Part shown: positions 18,973-26,682 of the stretch, piece after piece
Position numbering within the stretch: position 1 is the stretch's first letter
Layout of the letters: each line of letters begins with the position of its first letter
Source: Glycomyces fuscus
Lineage (GTDB): Bacteria > Actinomycetota > Actinomycetes > Streptosporangiales > Streptosporangiaceae
NCBI GenBank assembly: GCA_002529455.1
Contig: NYMS01000029.1
Location: 124,001 to 188,000 of the forward strand
DNA: 64,000 nucleotides
Direction: 5' to 3'
Program-made: the position numbers and the translations under genes
Notes under the pieces: model-generated
Seen by the model: only the letters and a program-made list of their open reading frames with translations
Database searches by the model: none
What the model was told of the DNA's origin: nothing

Positions 18973-19494
18973 GTGGTCTGCGGAGTCGCCGTCATCGCCG
19001 CTGTCGTCTCCTACCGGCATGCATACGCCGTGGTCACCGAGTACGGAGAGAGCGGGGCCACGGCGATCATGATCCCCTTGACGATCGATGGCCTGGTCTA
19101 CGCGGCGTCGATGGCCATCCTGCACTCGACAGGGGTAGGGGTGAAGGCTCCTCCCTTGGCATGGACGCTGCTGTGGTTGGGGATCACGGCAACCCTGGCG
19201 GCGAATGTCGCTCACGGGTGGCAGAACGGGCTCGTCGGATCTATCGTGGCCGCGTGGCCAGCGGTTGCTTTGGTGGGATGTTACGAAATGCTCATGTGGC
19301 TTGTGCGTACCAACGGCAAAGCTGACACGGACAAGCCCAATGAAACATTGGATGTCGATCAACAGGCCATCAAGGCGTACAGGGAGAGTGTGCGTATTGG
19401 AAGTCCGCTCTCCGAGCGCAGGATCGCTGAGAAGTACGGTAAGTCTCGGCGCTGGTCTAGGGCGATCATCGAAAGGTCAGCAGAACGAGAATAA
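18973..19494 (+). CDS. DUF2637 (SpdB-like) membrane protein of an integrative element
   Basis: 174 residues from GTG 18973. Four hydrophobic helices (VAVIAAVVSYRHAY, LTIDGLVYAASMAIL, LAWTLLWLGITATL, SIVAAWPAVALVGCYEML) are followed by a cytosolic tail with a possible HTH segment (LSERRIAEKYGKSRRWSRAII). This is the DUF2637 layout typical of actinomycete conjugative plasmids and AICEs (SpdB/Pra neighbourhood). In-frame sequence upstream back to 18862 continues with TKLVVCG, so a non-standard start such as CTG 18904 would complete the first helix. Lower GC than the host genes. Supports a mobile-element origin for this region. Confidence 0.75.
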   Translation: MVCGVAVIAAVVSYRHAYAVVTEYGESGATAIMIPLTIDGLVYAASMAILHSTGVGVKAPPLAWTLLWLGITATLAANVAHGWQNGLVGSIVAAWPAVALVGCYEMLMWLVRTNGKADTDKPNETLDVDQQAIKAYRESVRIGSPLSERRIAEKYGKSRRWSRAIIERSAERE

Positions 19495-19561
19495 TCCTGA
19501 GAACAAGAAGAAGGAAATAAGGTCTTCGTCTCTGTTTAAATTCAGGTTGGAATGAATTGTT

Positions 19562-19602
19562 CGGTGCGTGTGCCGGTGTGGTCTGCTCTGGTACACGCAC
19601 CG
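19562..19602. terminator. hairpin after the DUF2637 gene
   Basis: CGGTGCGTGTGCC pairs with GGTACACGCACCG across a 15-base loop (one mismatch) and is followed by TTCTTT. Located 67 bases after the DUF2637 stop. Confidence 0.65.
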
Positions 19603-19858
19603 TTCTTTGCGAGTGCTCGCTGTTGATAGCTGTACGGCCCGTCGGGCGCGTTATGCACCTCGTGGACCAGTTTGGTGCACCGGTGGTACAGGCTGGTCCG
19701 GGTGCACCACCCCTTGGTCGGCGGCCTTGGCCGTCCCCACTCAGCGTGTACGTACGTGACGAACCACCGGCCATGAGGTGCTCGTTCAGCGCAGCAAGAG
19801 CCGCGGGCGGGTCACAGATCTAGTGCTCTGACCGGGAAGGTTCGCCGGTTCGGATGCC
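19603..19858. other. intergenic, GGTGCACC-type motifs
   Basis: No gene supported. Three near-identical octamers (ATGCACCT, GGTGCACC, GGTGCACC) occur at 19650-19705, spaced 20-25 bases apart. They could be short binding sites of an element-encoded protein, or chance. Confidence 0.35.
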
Positions 19859-20773
19859 TTACAGGTTGTTCGCATAGAAGCTGGTGAGTCGTTCGACGGC
19901 AGCGTCGACGTATTCGGGTTCGTCGTACATCTCGTAGTGGCCGGCACCGTCGATCACCATGAGGTCGACGGGGTTGGGGGCCAGCTTCCACAGCTGCATG
20001 CCGGTGTCGTAGGAGCCGGTGTTGCCGATGCGTCCGGCGAGGATGACCTGGAGTGGCTGGGTCATGAGCCGATCGGCCAGGTGGAAGGCGTCGTAGCCCA
20101 GCAGGAGGGAGTCGCTGCGCAAGAGGCGCCGGTTCGTGGAGTGTTTGTTACCGCCGCGCTCGGTGCGGTAGTAGGTGACGGCTTGAGTGGTGTCGATGTC
20201 GGTCAGGCCCGCTGTTGCGGCGTCCTCCAGGGTGACGGGCAGCCAGTTCACGCGGGTCGTCTCGCCGGAGCGGGCCTCTTCGGTCCGTGCGTCCGCGAGG
20301 GCGTCGAGTGCTGCGGCCGGACCGTCGGGGGAGAAGCCGCGGAACGCGGCGCCGATGTTGACGGGGACGACCGTGCCGACCGCCTTGATGCGGTGGTCCG
20401 TGCGAGCGGTGTGCACGGTGTAGCCGCCACCGGCGCAGATGCCGAGGACGCCGATGCGCTGCGGGTCGATGCCGGGGGTCGTGGTGAGCACGTCGATGGC
20501 GTAGGAGATGTCCTCACCTCGGCGGTAGGGGTCTTCGAGGTCGCGGGGCTCGCCCTCGCTCTGACCCTGATGGGCGGGGTCGAGGACGAGCGCCGCGATG
20601 CCGCGGGCGGCGAGACGGGAGGCGTAATTGGCGCCGATCTGCTCCTTCACGCTGCTGCCCGGGGTGGAGAGCACCACGGCGCGCAGCGGTGCGCTGCTGC
20701 CGGCGTTGTCGGGCAGGTGGAGGTCCGCGGCGAGGTTGATGGGACCGCGCGGGATCGTGAGGTGCTTAAGCAT
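19859..20773 (-). CDS. alpha/beta hydrolase, YcjY/dienelactone-hydrolase-like
   Basis: 304 residues, cytosolic. The nucleophile elbow is GICAGGG (about residue 112), so Cys replaces the usual Ser, as in dienelactone hydrolases and YcjY-like enzymes. The final catalytic His is in DGAGHYEMYD near the C-terminus. Oxyanion region VLSTPGSSVKEQ is near residue 33. Substrate unknown; likely a small ester or lactone. Divergent from a MarR regulator 108 bases away, with a perfect inverted repeat between them, so probably induced by its substrate or a related ligand through that MarR protein. Confidence 0.8.
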   Translation of the reverse strand: MLKHLTIPRGPINLAADLHLPDNAGSSAPLRAVVLSTPGSSVKEQIGANYASRLAARGIAALVLDPAHQGQSEGEPRDLEDPYRRGEDISYAIDVLTTTPGIDPQRIGVLGICAGGGYTVHTARTDHRIKAVGTVVPVNIGAAFRGFSPDGPAAALDALADARTEEARSGETTRVNWLPVTLEDAATAGLTDIDTTQAVTYYRTERGGNKHSTNRRLLRSDSLLLGYDAFHLADRLMTQPLQVILAGRIGNTGSYDTGMQLWKLAPNPVDLMVIDGAGHYEMYDEPEYVDAAVERLTSFYANNL

Positions 20774-20814
20774 GCCTGGCTTCCTTCGTGGGATTGTTGT
20801 TCCATAGGAGTCCA

Positions 20815-20835
20815 GTACAAGTCAATGTATTGTAC
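20815..20835. promoter_or_regulatory. MarR operator GTACAA-N9-TTGTAC
   Basis: Perfect inverted repeat with 6-base arms and a 9-base AT-rich spacer, 42 bases upstream of the hydrolase start and 47 bases upstream of the MarR start. Size and location fit a MarR dimer controlling both genes. Confidence 0.75.
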
Positions 20836-20881
20836 GATCTGAAGCTAATACGAAACTGTACCATATGGACGGAGGGGTCGC

Positions 20882-21295
20882 ATGTCAGTTGACGGGGCGC
20901 AGCTGTGGACGCTGAACCAGCGGCTGCTGGGCGTTGTGATGGATGCCTGCACGGGGGAGCTGGCCGAGCTCGGGTTGGAGACGAAGGAGTTTTTCGTCCT
21001 GGCCGAGGTGGAGGCATCGCCGTACCCGGCCGAGATCGCGACGGCACTGCTGCTCCCCAAGGCGAGCGTGACGGTCTACGTCCGCAACCTCGTCGCCAAG
21101 GGGTTCATCCGGCGCGAGATCGACGACGCGGACCTGCGGCGTCACCGGCTCGTACTAACCGCTGAGGGCACAGAGGCACGGGATCGTGCACTTGCAGCCC
21201 TCGCGGCGGAGTACGACCGCAGACTGGCGAGGATCACTCCGCGGGACCGCACCGAGCTGCAGCGCATCCTTCAGGAGATGCTCTCGCCCGCATGA
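20882..21295 (+). CDS. MarR-family transcriptional regulator
   Basis: 137 residues. Winged-helix domain at about residues 30-95 with a recognition region YPAEIATALLLPKASVTVYVRNLVAKGFI and wing DDADLRRHRLVLT. Long terminal helices give the dimer interface. Strong Shine-Dalgarno (GGAGGGG) before ATG 20882. Divergent from the alpha/beta hydrolase gene and probably represses it through the GTACAA-N9-TTGTAC site; ligand unknown. Confidence 0.88.
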   Translation: MSVDGAQLWTLNQRLLGVVMDACTGELAELGLETKEFFVLAEVEASPYPAEIATALLLPKASVTVYVRNLVAKGFIRREIDDADLRRHRLVLTAEGTEARDRALAALAAEYDRRLARITPRDRTELQRILQEMLSPA

Positions 21296-21517
21296 GTCCA
21301 TGGTCACGAGCGGTTCGCCTGCCCGGTGACTCCCTGCTCGCCAGTGCTGTGACCGCGTAGATTCGTTGGATCGTTCAGCCTGCGGTGGCGAGGGGGCGTC
21401 TGCCCCAGCGGATCCCTTTCTCGCTGCGGATGTGGGCGCGCTCCTTGCGTTCGGCGGCCAGGACATCGCGGTGGCGGGCGTTGGCGTTGCGCCAGCGGAG
21501 GTAGGCGTGCAGGACCC
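21296..21517. other. degenerate sequence beside an integrase-cassette remnant
   Basis: No intact gene. On the minus strand, 21375-21525 reads a basic, transposase-tail-like stretch (VLHAYLRWRNANARHRDV) without start or catalytic motifs. Probably mobile-element debris; family not recognised. Confidence 0.35.
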
Positions 21518-21559
21518 GTGTCTGCACAATGTGAGGCGAGCCCCGCAGGAGGCACGCCC

Positions 21560-21802
21560 GTGCTGACCATCGCGCAGTTGCACGCCGCCGACGGCCTGGA
21601 GAAGATCCGCACCGAGCTGATCCGCAACCTTGGCATTCCGGGAAGGGCGGTTCGGGCCGCGGCTCTGCGCCAGCTCGTGCTCCAAGCCCCCGCGCCGGTG
21701 ATCGCTCAAGCGTTGGGGTTCCACGACAAGACCACCACACAGGTCCTCACGGAAGCCGGAGGAAGTTGGAACCGCTACGCCCCCAGCGACCACGCACAGT
21801 GA
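21560..21802 (+). pseudogene. C-terminal remnant of integrase-cassette third protein
   Basis: About 80 residues (LTIAQLHAADGLEKIR to WNRYAPSDHAQ). They match the C-terminal end of the large recombinase-associated protein at 26679-28080: both contain ALRQLVLQAPAPV or IRRLVLQAPAPV, then ALGF or MLGY, then YAPSDH or YAPDDH. Only the last sixth of that protein is present here, without start or upstream domains, so it is a relic of a second, older copy of the same cassette. Confidence 0.65.
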
Positions 21803-21885
21803 TCAGCGCGGCGAGAGTCCCGAGAATGCAGATCACTCGACTCTTGCCAGTCGACTGCCGCGCAGGCACTGTGGGGGCGCAGGGT

Positions 21886-22113
21886 TCACTCTTCGGGCAA
21901 GATGTCGAACTCGTTGCCCTCGGGATCGGCCATCACCACCCAGTCCTGGACTCGAGCTTTCCGGCTAGCACCAAGGCGCGTGAGCCGTTCCGCCTCAGCT
22001 TCGACATCCTCGGCCCATAGGTCCAGGTGCACCCGGTTCTTCGTCCTTTTCCGCTCGGGAACCTTGTTGAAGAACAAGCGAGGAACGGCTCCGGAAACTG
22101 ACTGGACGAGCAC
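21886..22113 (-). pseudogene. VOC-family (glyoxalase-like) protein, N-terminus lost
   Basis: 75 residues matching the second half of small VOC proteins: PRLFFNKVPERKRTKNRVHLDL, AEDVEAEAERL and the closing VVMADPEGNEFDIL. The N-terminal half (first beta-alpha-beta-beta-beta unit) is missing. The break coincides with repeat copy A1 at 22115-22186, so the repeat or the event that brought it probably cut the gene. Confidence 0.65.
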
Positions 22114-22114
22114 G

Positions 22115-22186
22115 GAAGGATTCCTTCGTCCGATGAAGTCGGGTGCCTTGAGGGGCGCCCCTGACCGCGTTGATAAGAGCGGTTAG
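22115..22186 (+). repeat. repeat A, copy 1
   Basis: 72-base segment matching 23986-24057. The first 32 bases (GAAGGATTCCTTCGTCCGAT and on) are identical and the rest is about four-fifths identical. It lies exactly at the broken 5' end of the VOC fragment. Confidence 0.8.
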
Positions 22187-23139
22187 ACCACCCCTGGGTT
22201 TCGCTGGAGAACCCCGTTGCCCCTTTCCGGCGTACTTGGTTCGCCCCCCTCAAAGGGTTCCCGCAGGGCCCGGACAATGATTTCGTGTGTTTCCACCCCG
22301 TCATTCCTGGTGACCGCAAGAATACTCCGTCCGAGCCAGTTCGGGTCGTCCACGCGTACCAGGGCAATGTTCTCCGGGACGACCGGGGCGAGGATGTCTG
22401 GAATGACGCAGATTCCGAGACCGGCGACGACGAGTCCGAAGCGGCTGTGCCAGGTCCGCGTGCGGAAGGCGATGAGCGGATCGGTCAGCGTGGGCCAGGC
22501 GCCGAACTGTGGTTCGTCACGGGCACCCTTGCCCACGATCCATGACGCGTGGGCGAGTTCACGCACCGGGACGGTGCCTTCCATCGCGGCGAGAGGGTGC
22601 CCGCTTGGCACGCCCACCGTCAGCTCGCCACCCGGCAGCGGGGCGATCCGCAACCCCTCCAGGGCCAGCTGCGTCAGGCCGGGCCCGGAGGCCACGACCG
22701 CGACGTCCAGCCGCTTGCTGATGATCTGGTGCACGAGCTGCGGCGAGGACGCCTCGGTGAGCGCGAATGTCAGCCTGGGCTGCTGCTCCAGTGCCCTGGC
22801 CAGCGCGAAGGGGAGCAGAGCGGCGTTCGCGGCGGGGAAGGCCCCCACCCGGACCCGCACCTCGGGTCCGTAGGTCAGCTCGTCGAGCCGTTCGTCCAGT
22901 CGGTCAAGGCCGGCGAGGGTCTCGGTGGCGAACCGGGCGACGAGCTCCCCCGCGCGCGTCGTCCTGACGCCGCGCGCGCCGCGTACGAAAAGGGGCTGCC
23001 CCGCGGCTTTCTCGGCGGCCGAGACCTGGCGGGAGATGGCGGGCTGGGAGTAGCCGAGGGTGCGCGCCGCGCGGCTCAGGGAGCCGTGCGCGGCCACCGC
23101 GCGCACGACGCGCAGAGCGTTGATGCTGAGTTCGGGCAC
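22183..23139 (-). CDS. LysR-family transcriptional regulator
   Basis: 318 residues from GTG 23139. N-terminal winged HTH (SLSRAARTLGYSQPAISRQVSAAEKAAGQPLF), then the LysR substrate-binding domain (VGAFPAANAALLPFALARAL, GLGICVIPDILAPVV). An upstream in-frame ATG at 23205 would add an unconserved 22-residue leader. It is divergent from the SnoaL-like gene 142 bases away and is likely its regulator. The final residues are encoded within repeat B, so the C-terminus may have been altered by recombination. Confidence 0.85.
   Translation of the reverse strand: MPELSINALRVVRAVAAHGSLSRAARTLGYSQPAISRQVSAAEKAAGQPLFVRGARGVRTTRAGELVARFATETLAGLDRLDERLDELTYGPEVRVRVGAFPAANAALLPFALARALEQQPRLTFALTEASSPQLVHQIISKRLDVAVVASGPGLTQLALEGLRIAPLPGGELTVGVPSGHPLAAMEGTVPVRELAHASWIVGKGARDEPQFGAWPTLTDPLIAFRTRTWHSRFGLVVAGLGICVIPDILAPVVPENIALVRVDDPNWLGRSILAVTRNDGVETHEIIVRALREPFEGGEPSTPERGNGVLQRNPGVV
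22223..22248 (+). repeat. repeat B, copy 1
   Basis: 26 bases including TTTCCGGCGTACTTGGTTCG, identical to 24168-24193. This copy overlaps the 3' end of the LysR gene. Confidence 0.8.
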
Positions 23140-23281
23140 GGCACCATCGTAGCCGTCCGAGCCATGCACAGTTGTTATGGGAACGGGCCGGTAATTGCAT
23201 GTCACGCAGGGCCAAAGAGGAGTTTTCAGGGTCTAGTGTTGAAAGCGGCGGCAATGCCACTACCCCTGAAAGGATTTTCTG

Positions 23282-23746
23282 GTGAGCGAGTTCATTTCCC
23301 CTGACGACACCCGTTACGACGAGCGGGCGCGCGCCCTGGTGCGGATCGGCCGCGAGGCGATCGCCGTGGCTGACGACGAGAAGCTGGACGCCTACTTCGC
23401 GGATGACTTCGTTTTCCACGGCCCCGACGGCGACATGACATACGCACAGATCCGTTCCTTCTTCGCGGCCATGCGTGCCGCATTCGAGGGATTCGCATGC
23501 GAGCGGCGCACCATTGTCAGCGAGGGTGAGTACATCGGTTCGCACACCTGTATGTCGGGGCGTTTCACCGCGCCCTTCGAGGCGTCCCCGTTCGGCGCGA
23601 TCGCGCCGAACGGGCAGCCGATGCGACTCGAACTGATCAACATCTTCCGCTACCACGAGAACGGCCAGTTGGCCGAGGAGTGGGTCCAGTACGACAACGT
23701 CGGCTTCCTGCGTCAGCTCGGCGTCGACCTCACTGAGGGGCACTGA
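23282..23746 (+). CDS. SnoaL/NTF2-like (ester cyclase type) protein
   Basis: 154 residues from GTG 23282, preceded by AAAGGAT. Alpha+beta-cone fold pattern: helical N-terminus, LDAYFADDFVFHGPDG, YAQIRSFFAAMRAAF, then strands ending in LELINIFRYHENGQLAEEWVQYDNVGFL. Related proteins act as polyketide cyclases, hydratases or ester cyclases on small hydrophobic substrates; the precise reaction cannot be told. Divergent from the LysR gene, which probably controls it. Confidence 0.8.
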   Translation: MSEFISPDDTRYDERARALVRIGREAIAVADDEKLDAYFADDFVFHGPDGDMTYAQIRSFFAAMRAAFEGFACERRTIVSEGEYIGSHTCMSGRFTAPFEASPFGAIAPNGQPMRLELINIFRYHENGQLAEEWVQYDNVGFLRQLGVDLTEGH

Positions 23747-23756
23747 CCGACACTCC

Positions 23757-23925
23757 GGCGGCCGTCCCGCCGTCCGGGTCCACCACCCCCCGGGCAAGCC
23801 CCACTGGTGAATGTCGTCGCGCTGGATGAGCAGCACCCGCAGGTCGTGGTCGGGGCCGGCCACCACGGTCGGGTCCGCGGCCTGCGACTTGCCCCACTTG
23901 GCAAGGTTGCGACCCGTGCGTCCAG
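23757..23925 (-). pseudogene. Nudix hydrolase fragment, frameshifted
   Basis: Reads ADPTVVAGPDHDLRVLLIQR then HQWGLPGG, the start of a Nudix domain, then needs a phase change (one G fewer than expected in the run after LPGG) to continue as VVDPDGGTAAGVSV. The Nudix box itself (GX5EX7REUXEEXGU) is absent, so it is a dead 5' fragment. Repeat A copy 2 lies just upstream of it on the same strand. Confidence 0.55.
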
Positions 23926-23985
23926 TGCGGCCAGTGCGGGGACGAACAAGGTGAGCCCGGGAGGGGCAACAGGCCTTCATCAGAT

Positions 23986-24057
23986 GAAGGATTCCTTCGT
24001 CCGATGAAGTCGGGTGCTCCGAGGGGTGCCTCTGACCGCACTGGTAAGAGCAGTTAC
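23986..24057 (+). repeat. repeat A, copy 2
   Basis: Second copy of the 22115-22186 segment. It is preceded here by CTTCATCAGATGAAG, giving nested inverted repeats (CTTCATC/GATGAAG, GAAGGATTCCTTC). Confidence 0.8.
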
Positions 24058-24167
24058 CGGAGGCCAGAACCAGTCGATACCAGGGCGAACCACGCCGAAT
24101 CGCTAGGCCACTCGAAAACTCCGGATTGGTCTACCTCCTGACCAGCGGGAACGCTAAGCCATTACCG

Positions 24168-24193
24168 CTTTCCGGCGTACTTGGTTCGCCCCC
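24168..24193 (+). repeat. repeat B, copy 2
   Basis: 26-base identical copy of 22223-22248. The A-to-B distance is about 110 bases here and about 36 in copy 1. The 23926-24384 stretch otherwise holds no supported gene. Confidence 0.8.
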
Positions 24194-24384
24194 GCAGCAG
24201 GGGCCGGTGGGCTTCGTGCAGGCCGCTGTGCACCACCAGCCTCCAGGCCAAGTCCTCCAGGCTGGTCAGAGATCACCAGGCGGCGTCCGCCGCCCCTCCG
24301 AAGAGACAGGGCCGCACGCGGAAACTGCGCACCACCGCAGTTCTGGTGAACCCGCGGTCTTCCGCAGTTTCGCGTTCGTACAGG

Positions 24385-24796
24385 TCAGCGCGCCGTCGTC
24401 GCGGACTCCGCCGTGGCCACGACGTTCTCCTGGCCCTCGGTGAAGATGTTGCGCTGGCGGCTGCGCCGCTTCGGGGCCGCGCGGCGGTCGCCCGGCCCCG
24501 GTAGTACGGCCGCCAGCTCCGCCCACGTGACCCAGGCCTCGCGGGCGGTGTCCACCAGGCGTGGCTCGGAGGTGTCCAGCCACTCGCGCAGGGCGCCCAT
24601 CAACACCGGGGCGGACAGCGCCTCGTCCACCTACACGGCCCGATCGGCGAATGTCTCCAGTGGCTCGTAGAAGAGGTCGTACACCAGCGCCGCTGGAGCA
24701 CCTCCCCAGGTCCGTACCGCTCCTGTCGAGGATGAGCCCGGCCACCCGCCGGGGATCGATGTCCAGCACCTTCGTCTCGTACTTGATCTCGCCCAC
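24385..24796 (-). pseudogene. CYTH-domain (class IV adenylate cyclase-like) protein, degenerate
   Basis: GTG 24796 begins VGEIKYETKVLDIDP, the conserved N-terminus of CYTH enzymes with the ExExK-type motif EIKYETK. After GTDLG one G is missing, and another is missing about 25 bases later; correcting both gives EVLQRRW VYDLFYEPLETFADRAV. A TAG then interrupts before VDEALSAPVLMGALREW, which continues to 24385. So there are two single-base losses and one nonsense change. It lies 18 bases downstream of the GNAT gene, as if once co-transcribed. The intact family hydrolyses or cyclises nucleotides or thiamine triphosphate. Confidence 0.65.
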
Positions 24797-24813
24797 GACC
24801 TCGGCTCCTCCCC

Positions 24814-25767
24814 TCAGCCCGCCGACGCGTCCTTGATGAGGGGGACGTCCCGGCACAGCATGCGGAACCCGACGCCGTAGTACAGTTCGCGGGCCGCCGG
24901 GTGGCCGGGCGCCCCCAGGCAGGCCACCGTCGCGTGCACGGCCCCCGCCTCCCGCGCCAGCAGCATCCCGTGCAGGAGCACCGCCCGCCCCAGTCCCAGG
25001 CGCCGGTAGTCGGGGTGGGTCCCCATCGGCTCGAACTCCACGGTCCAGTTCACCTCGTCCAGCCACATGATGGCCGAGGACGCCATCTCCCCGTCCGGCG
25101 CCTCCACCAGCACGTGCAGGTCGCCGCGGTACCCCGTCGTCTCCCGGAGGCCCCGGTAGGCCTCGACCGAGTACGCCCGGGGCCCCCAGGCGTTGAGGTG
25201 GGCCCCGACCGCGGCCTCCTCCCCGGCCTTGTCGGCGGTGAGGAACCGGTACCCCTCGGGCAGCACCGCAGGCTCCAGGTCGGTGAGGTCGCGCTGGTTG
25301 AGCTGGGTCCAGGACCCGGTGTCGCCCTGCCCGGACGGGTCGGGCGCATATCCGTGCGCCGCCCACCGCTCCAGGGCGAACCCGTCTTCGGCGCCCGGCA
25401 GCACGGTGCGCTCCAGGCCAGGTGCGGTGGCGTCGTACCAGTCGATCACCTCGTCGACCAGGCCGGCGTGGTCGGGGTGGACCTGGTAGGCCAGGTAGGC
25501 GCCGGTGGCGTTCGCGACCGTCCCGTCGCTGAGCTGGACGCTGCTCGGAAGCTGGGCCCAGCCCCACGCCACGAGCTCCCCGTCGGAGAACCACAGGCGG
25601 CGGCGCCACGCGGAGCCCTGGGTGGTGTGCGCCCTGCCCCAGTTCCAGGCCAGTTCGCCGAACGAGGCGTCGCTGTTCACCAGCTCCGGACGGGTGGCGG
25701 TGATGCGCTGCGCCAGACCCTGCATGAGTTCCACGTCCGCGGCGGTCAGAAGCTCCGAGCTCGTCAT
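24814..25767 (-). CDS. GNAT-family N-acetyltransferase (317 aa)
   Basis: Two-lobed GNAT of the mycothiol-synthase size class. The C-terminal acetyl-CoA motif reads HPDYRRLGLGRAVLLHGMLLA (about residues 255-275, RxxGxG type), followed by ATVACLGAPGHPAARELYYGVGFRM. An N-terminal degenerate lobe has AYLAYQVHPDHAGLVDEVIDW. ATG 25767 gives MTSSELLTAADVE; upstream in-frame starts only add antisense integrase sequence. Substrate unknown. It is an intact gene set among pseudogenes. Confidence 0.82.
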   Translation of the reverse strand: MTSSELLTAADVELMQGLAQRITATRPELVNSDASFGELAWNWGRAHTTQGSAWRRRLWFSDGELVAWGWAQLPSSVQLSDGTVANATGAYLAYQVHPDHAGLVDEVIDWYDATAPGLERTVLPGAEDGFALERWAAHGYAPDPSGQGDTGSWTQLNQRDLTDLEPAVLPEGYRFLTADKAGEEAAVGAHLNAWGPRAYSVEAYRGLRETTGYRGDLHVLVEAPDGEMASSAIMWLDEVNWTVEFEPMGTHPDYRRLGLGRAVLLHGMLLAREAGAVHATVACLGAPGHPAARELYYGVGFRMLCRDVPLIKDASAG

Positions 25768-25829
25768 GGTGCCCCACCGTGCCAGGAAACCGCGGGCCCG
25801 TCCAAGGATTTTCCGGCCCCTCGCCCACT

Positions 25830-26400
25830 CCACCGCATCGACGCGTTCGGCGTAGTCGTCAAGACCGCCTACGCCTTCGGCCTGCGTCACAACGAGACCC
25901 GCATGCTCGACCTGGTCGACTTCTCCCGCGACCCCACGCCCCGGCCTTCGGTGACTTCGGCGTCTGCCAGGTGCGCCACGGCAAGGCCAAGAAGGGCTCC
26001 CCGCCCAAACGCCGTGGCGTCCTGACCGTCGGCCCCCGCCGCGGAACCAGCGGGATGGACTGGATCGTGGACGTCCTGGAGCAGTGGACACAAGAGGCCC
26101 GCCCGGCCTTCGCCCACGCCGACTCGGCCGCGCTCTGGCCCTCCGAACGCGGGCCCCGGACCGGGTCCACCCAGATGAACACCCGCTTCGCCGCCTACCG
26201 CGACGCCATCGGCCTGGACCCGGCGCTGGACTTGCACTCCTTCCGGCGCTCCTACGCCACCCACCTCATCGAGGACGGCTGGGACGCCCGCTTCGTCCAG
26301 GAACAGGTCGGCCACGAGCACGCGAGCACCACAGCGCTCTACACCTGCGTCTCCTTGGACTTTCGGATCCGCCCCCTGCTCAAGGCCCTCGACCAGACCC
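25830..26400 (+). pseudogene. tyrosine recombinase (integrase), truncated and frameshifted
   Basis: Starts abruptly with KTAYAFGLRHNETRMLDLVDF (carries the first catalytic Arg), then changes phase near 25937 and continues FGDFGVCQVRHGKAKKGSPP, HSFRRSY (His-x-x-Arg), GHEHAS (His) and TALYTCV (Tyr nucleophile). The N-terminal core-binding domain is missing, and at 26400 it runs directly into the second cassette gene with both junction ends lost. It belongs to a recurrent actinomycete three-gene cassette (integrase, XRE protein, zinc-ribbon protein). Confidence 0.75.
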
Positions 26401-26682
26401 GGCCTCTTCAACGCCAGCGACCTCGAACCCCTGCTGCACGAACGCGGCGTCAAGCTCTCCACGGTGCAGGTCTGGCGACTGGTCACCCAGACCCCCGAAC
26501 GCCTCTCCCTCCCGGTCCTGGCCGTGCTCTGCGACATCCTGACCTGCACCCCGGCCGAACTGATCGCCACCCGGGCCGAGAACGCCGCACCCCGGCGCAC
26601 CGCCACCAGCGAGGCGAACGCGAACGTGACCGAGATGGCGCCCGTCCGGCCCAAGCGCGCCCGCATCCTTCCCGAGTCGTGA
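26401..26682 (+). pseudogene. XRE-type HTH protein of integrase cassette, 5' truncated
   Basis: Frame resumes at GLFNASDLEPLLHERGVKLS, the first helices of a small Cro/C1-type HTH, and continues TVQVWRLVTQTPERLSLPVL, AVLCDILTCTPAEL and a basic tail to 26682. The first roughly 15 residues are missing at the fusion with the integrase, so no natural start remains (an internal ATG at 26464 would cut the HTH). Its TGA overlaps the GTG of the next gene (GTGA), showing the original translational coupling. Confidence 0.7.

Noticed and set aside
19557..19823. 88-codon open frame after the DUF2637 gene
   Set aside because: Overlaps the terminator hairpin and has no ribosome site or family resemblance.
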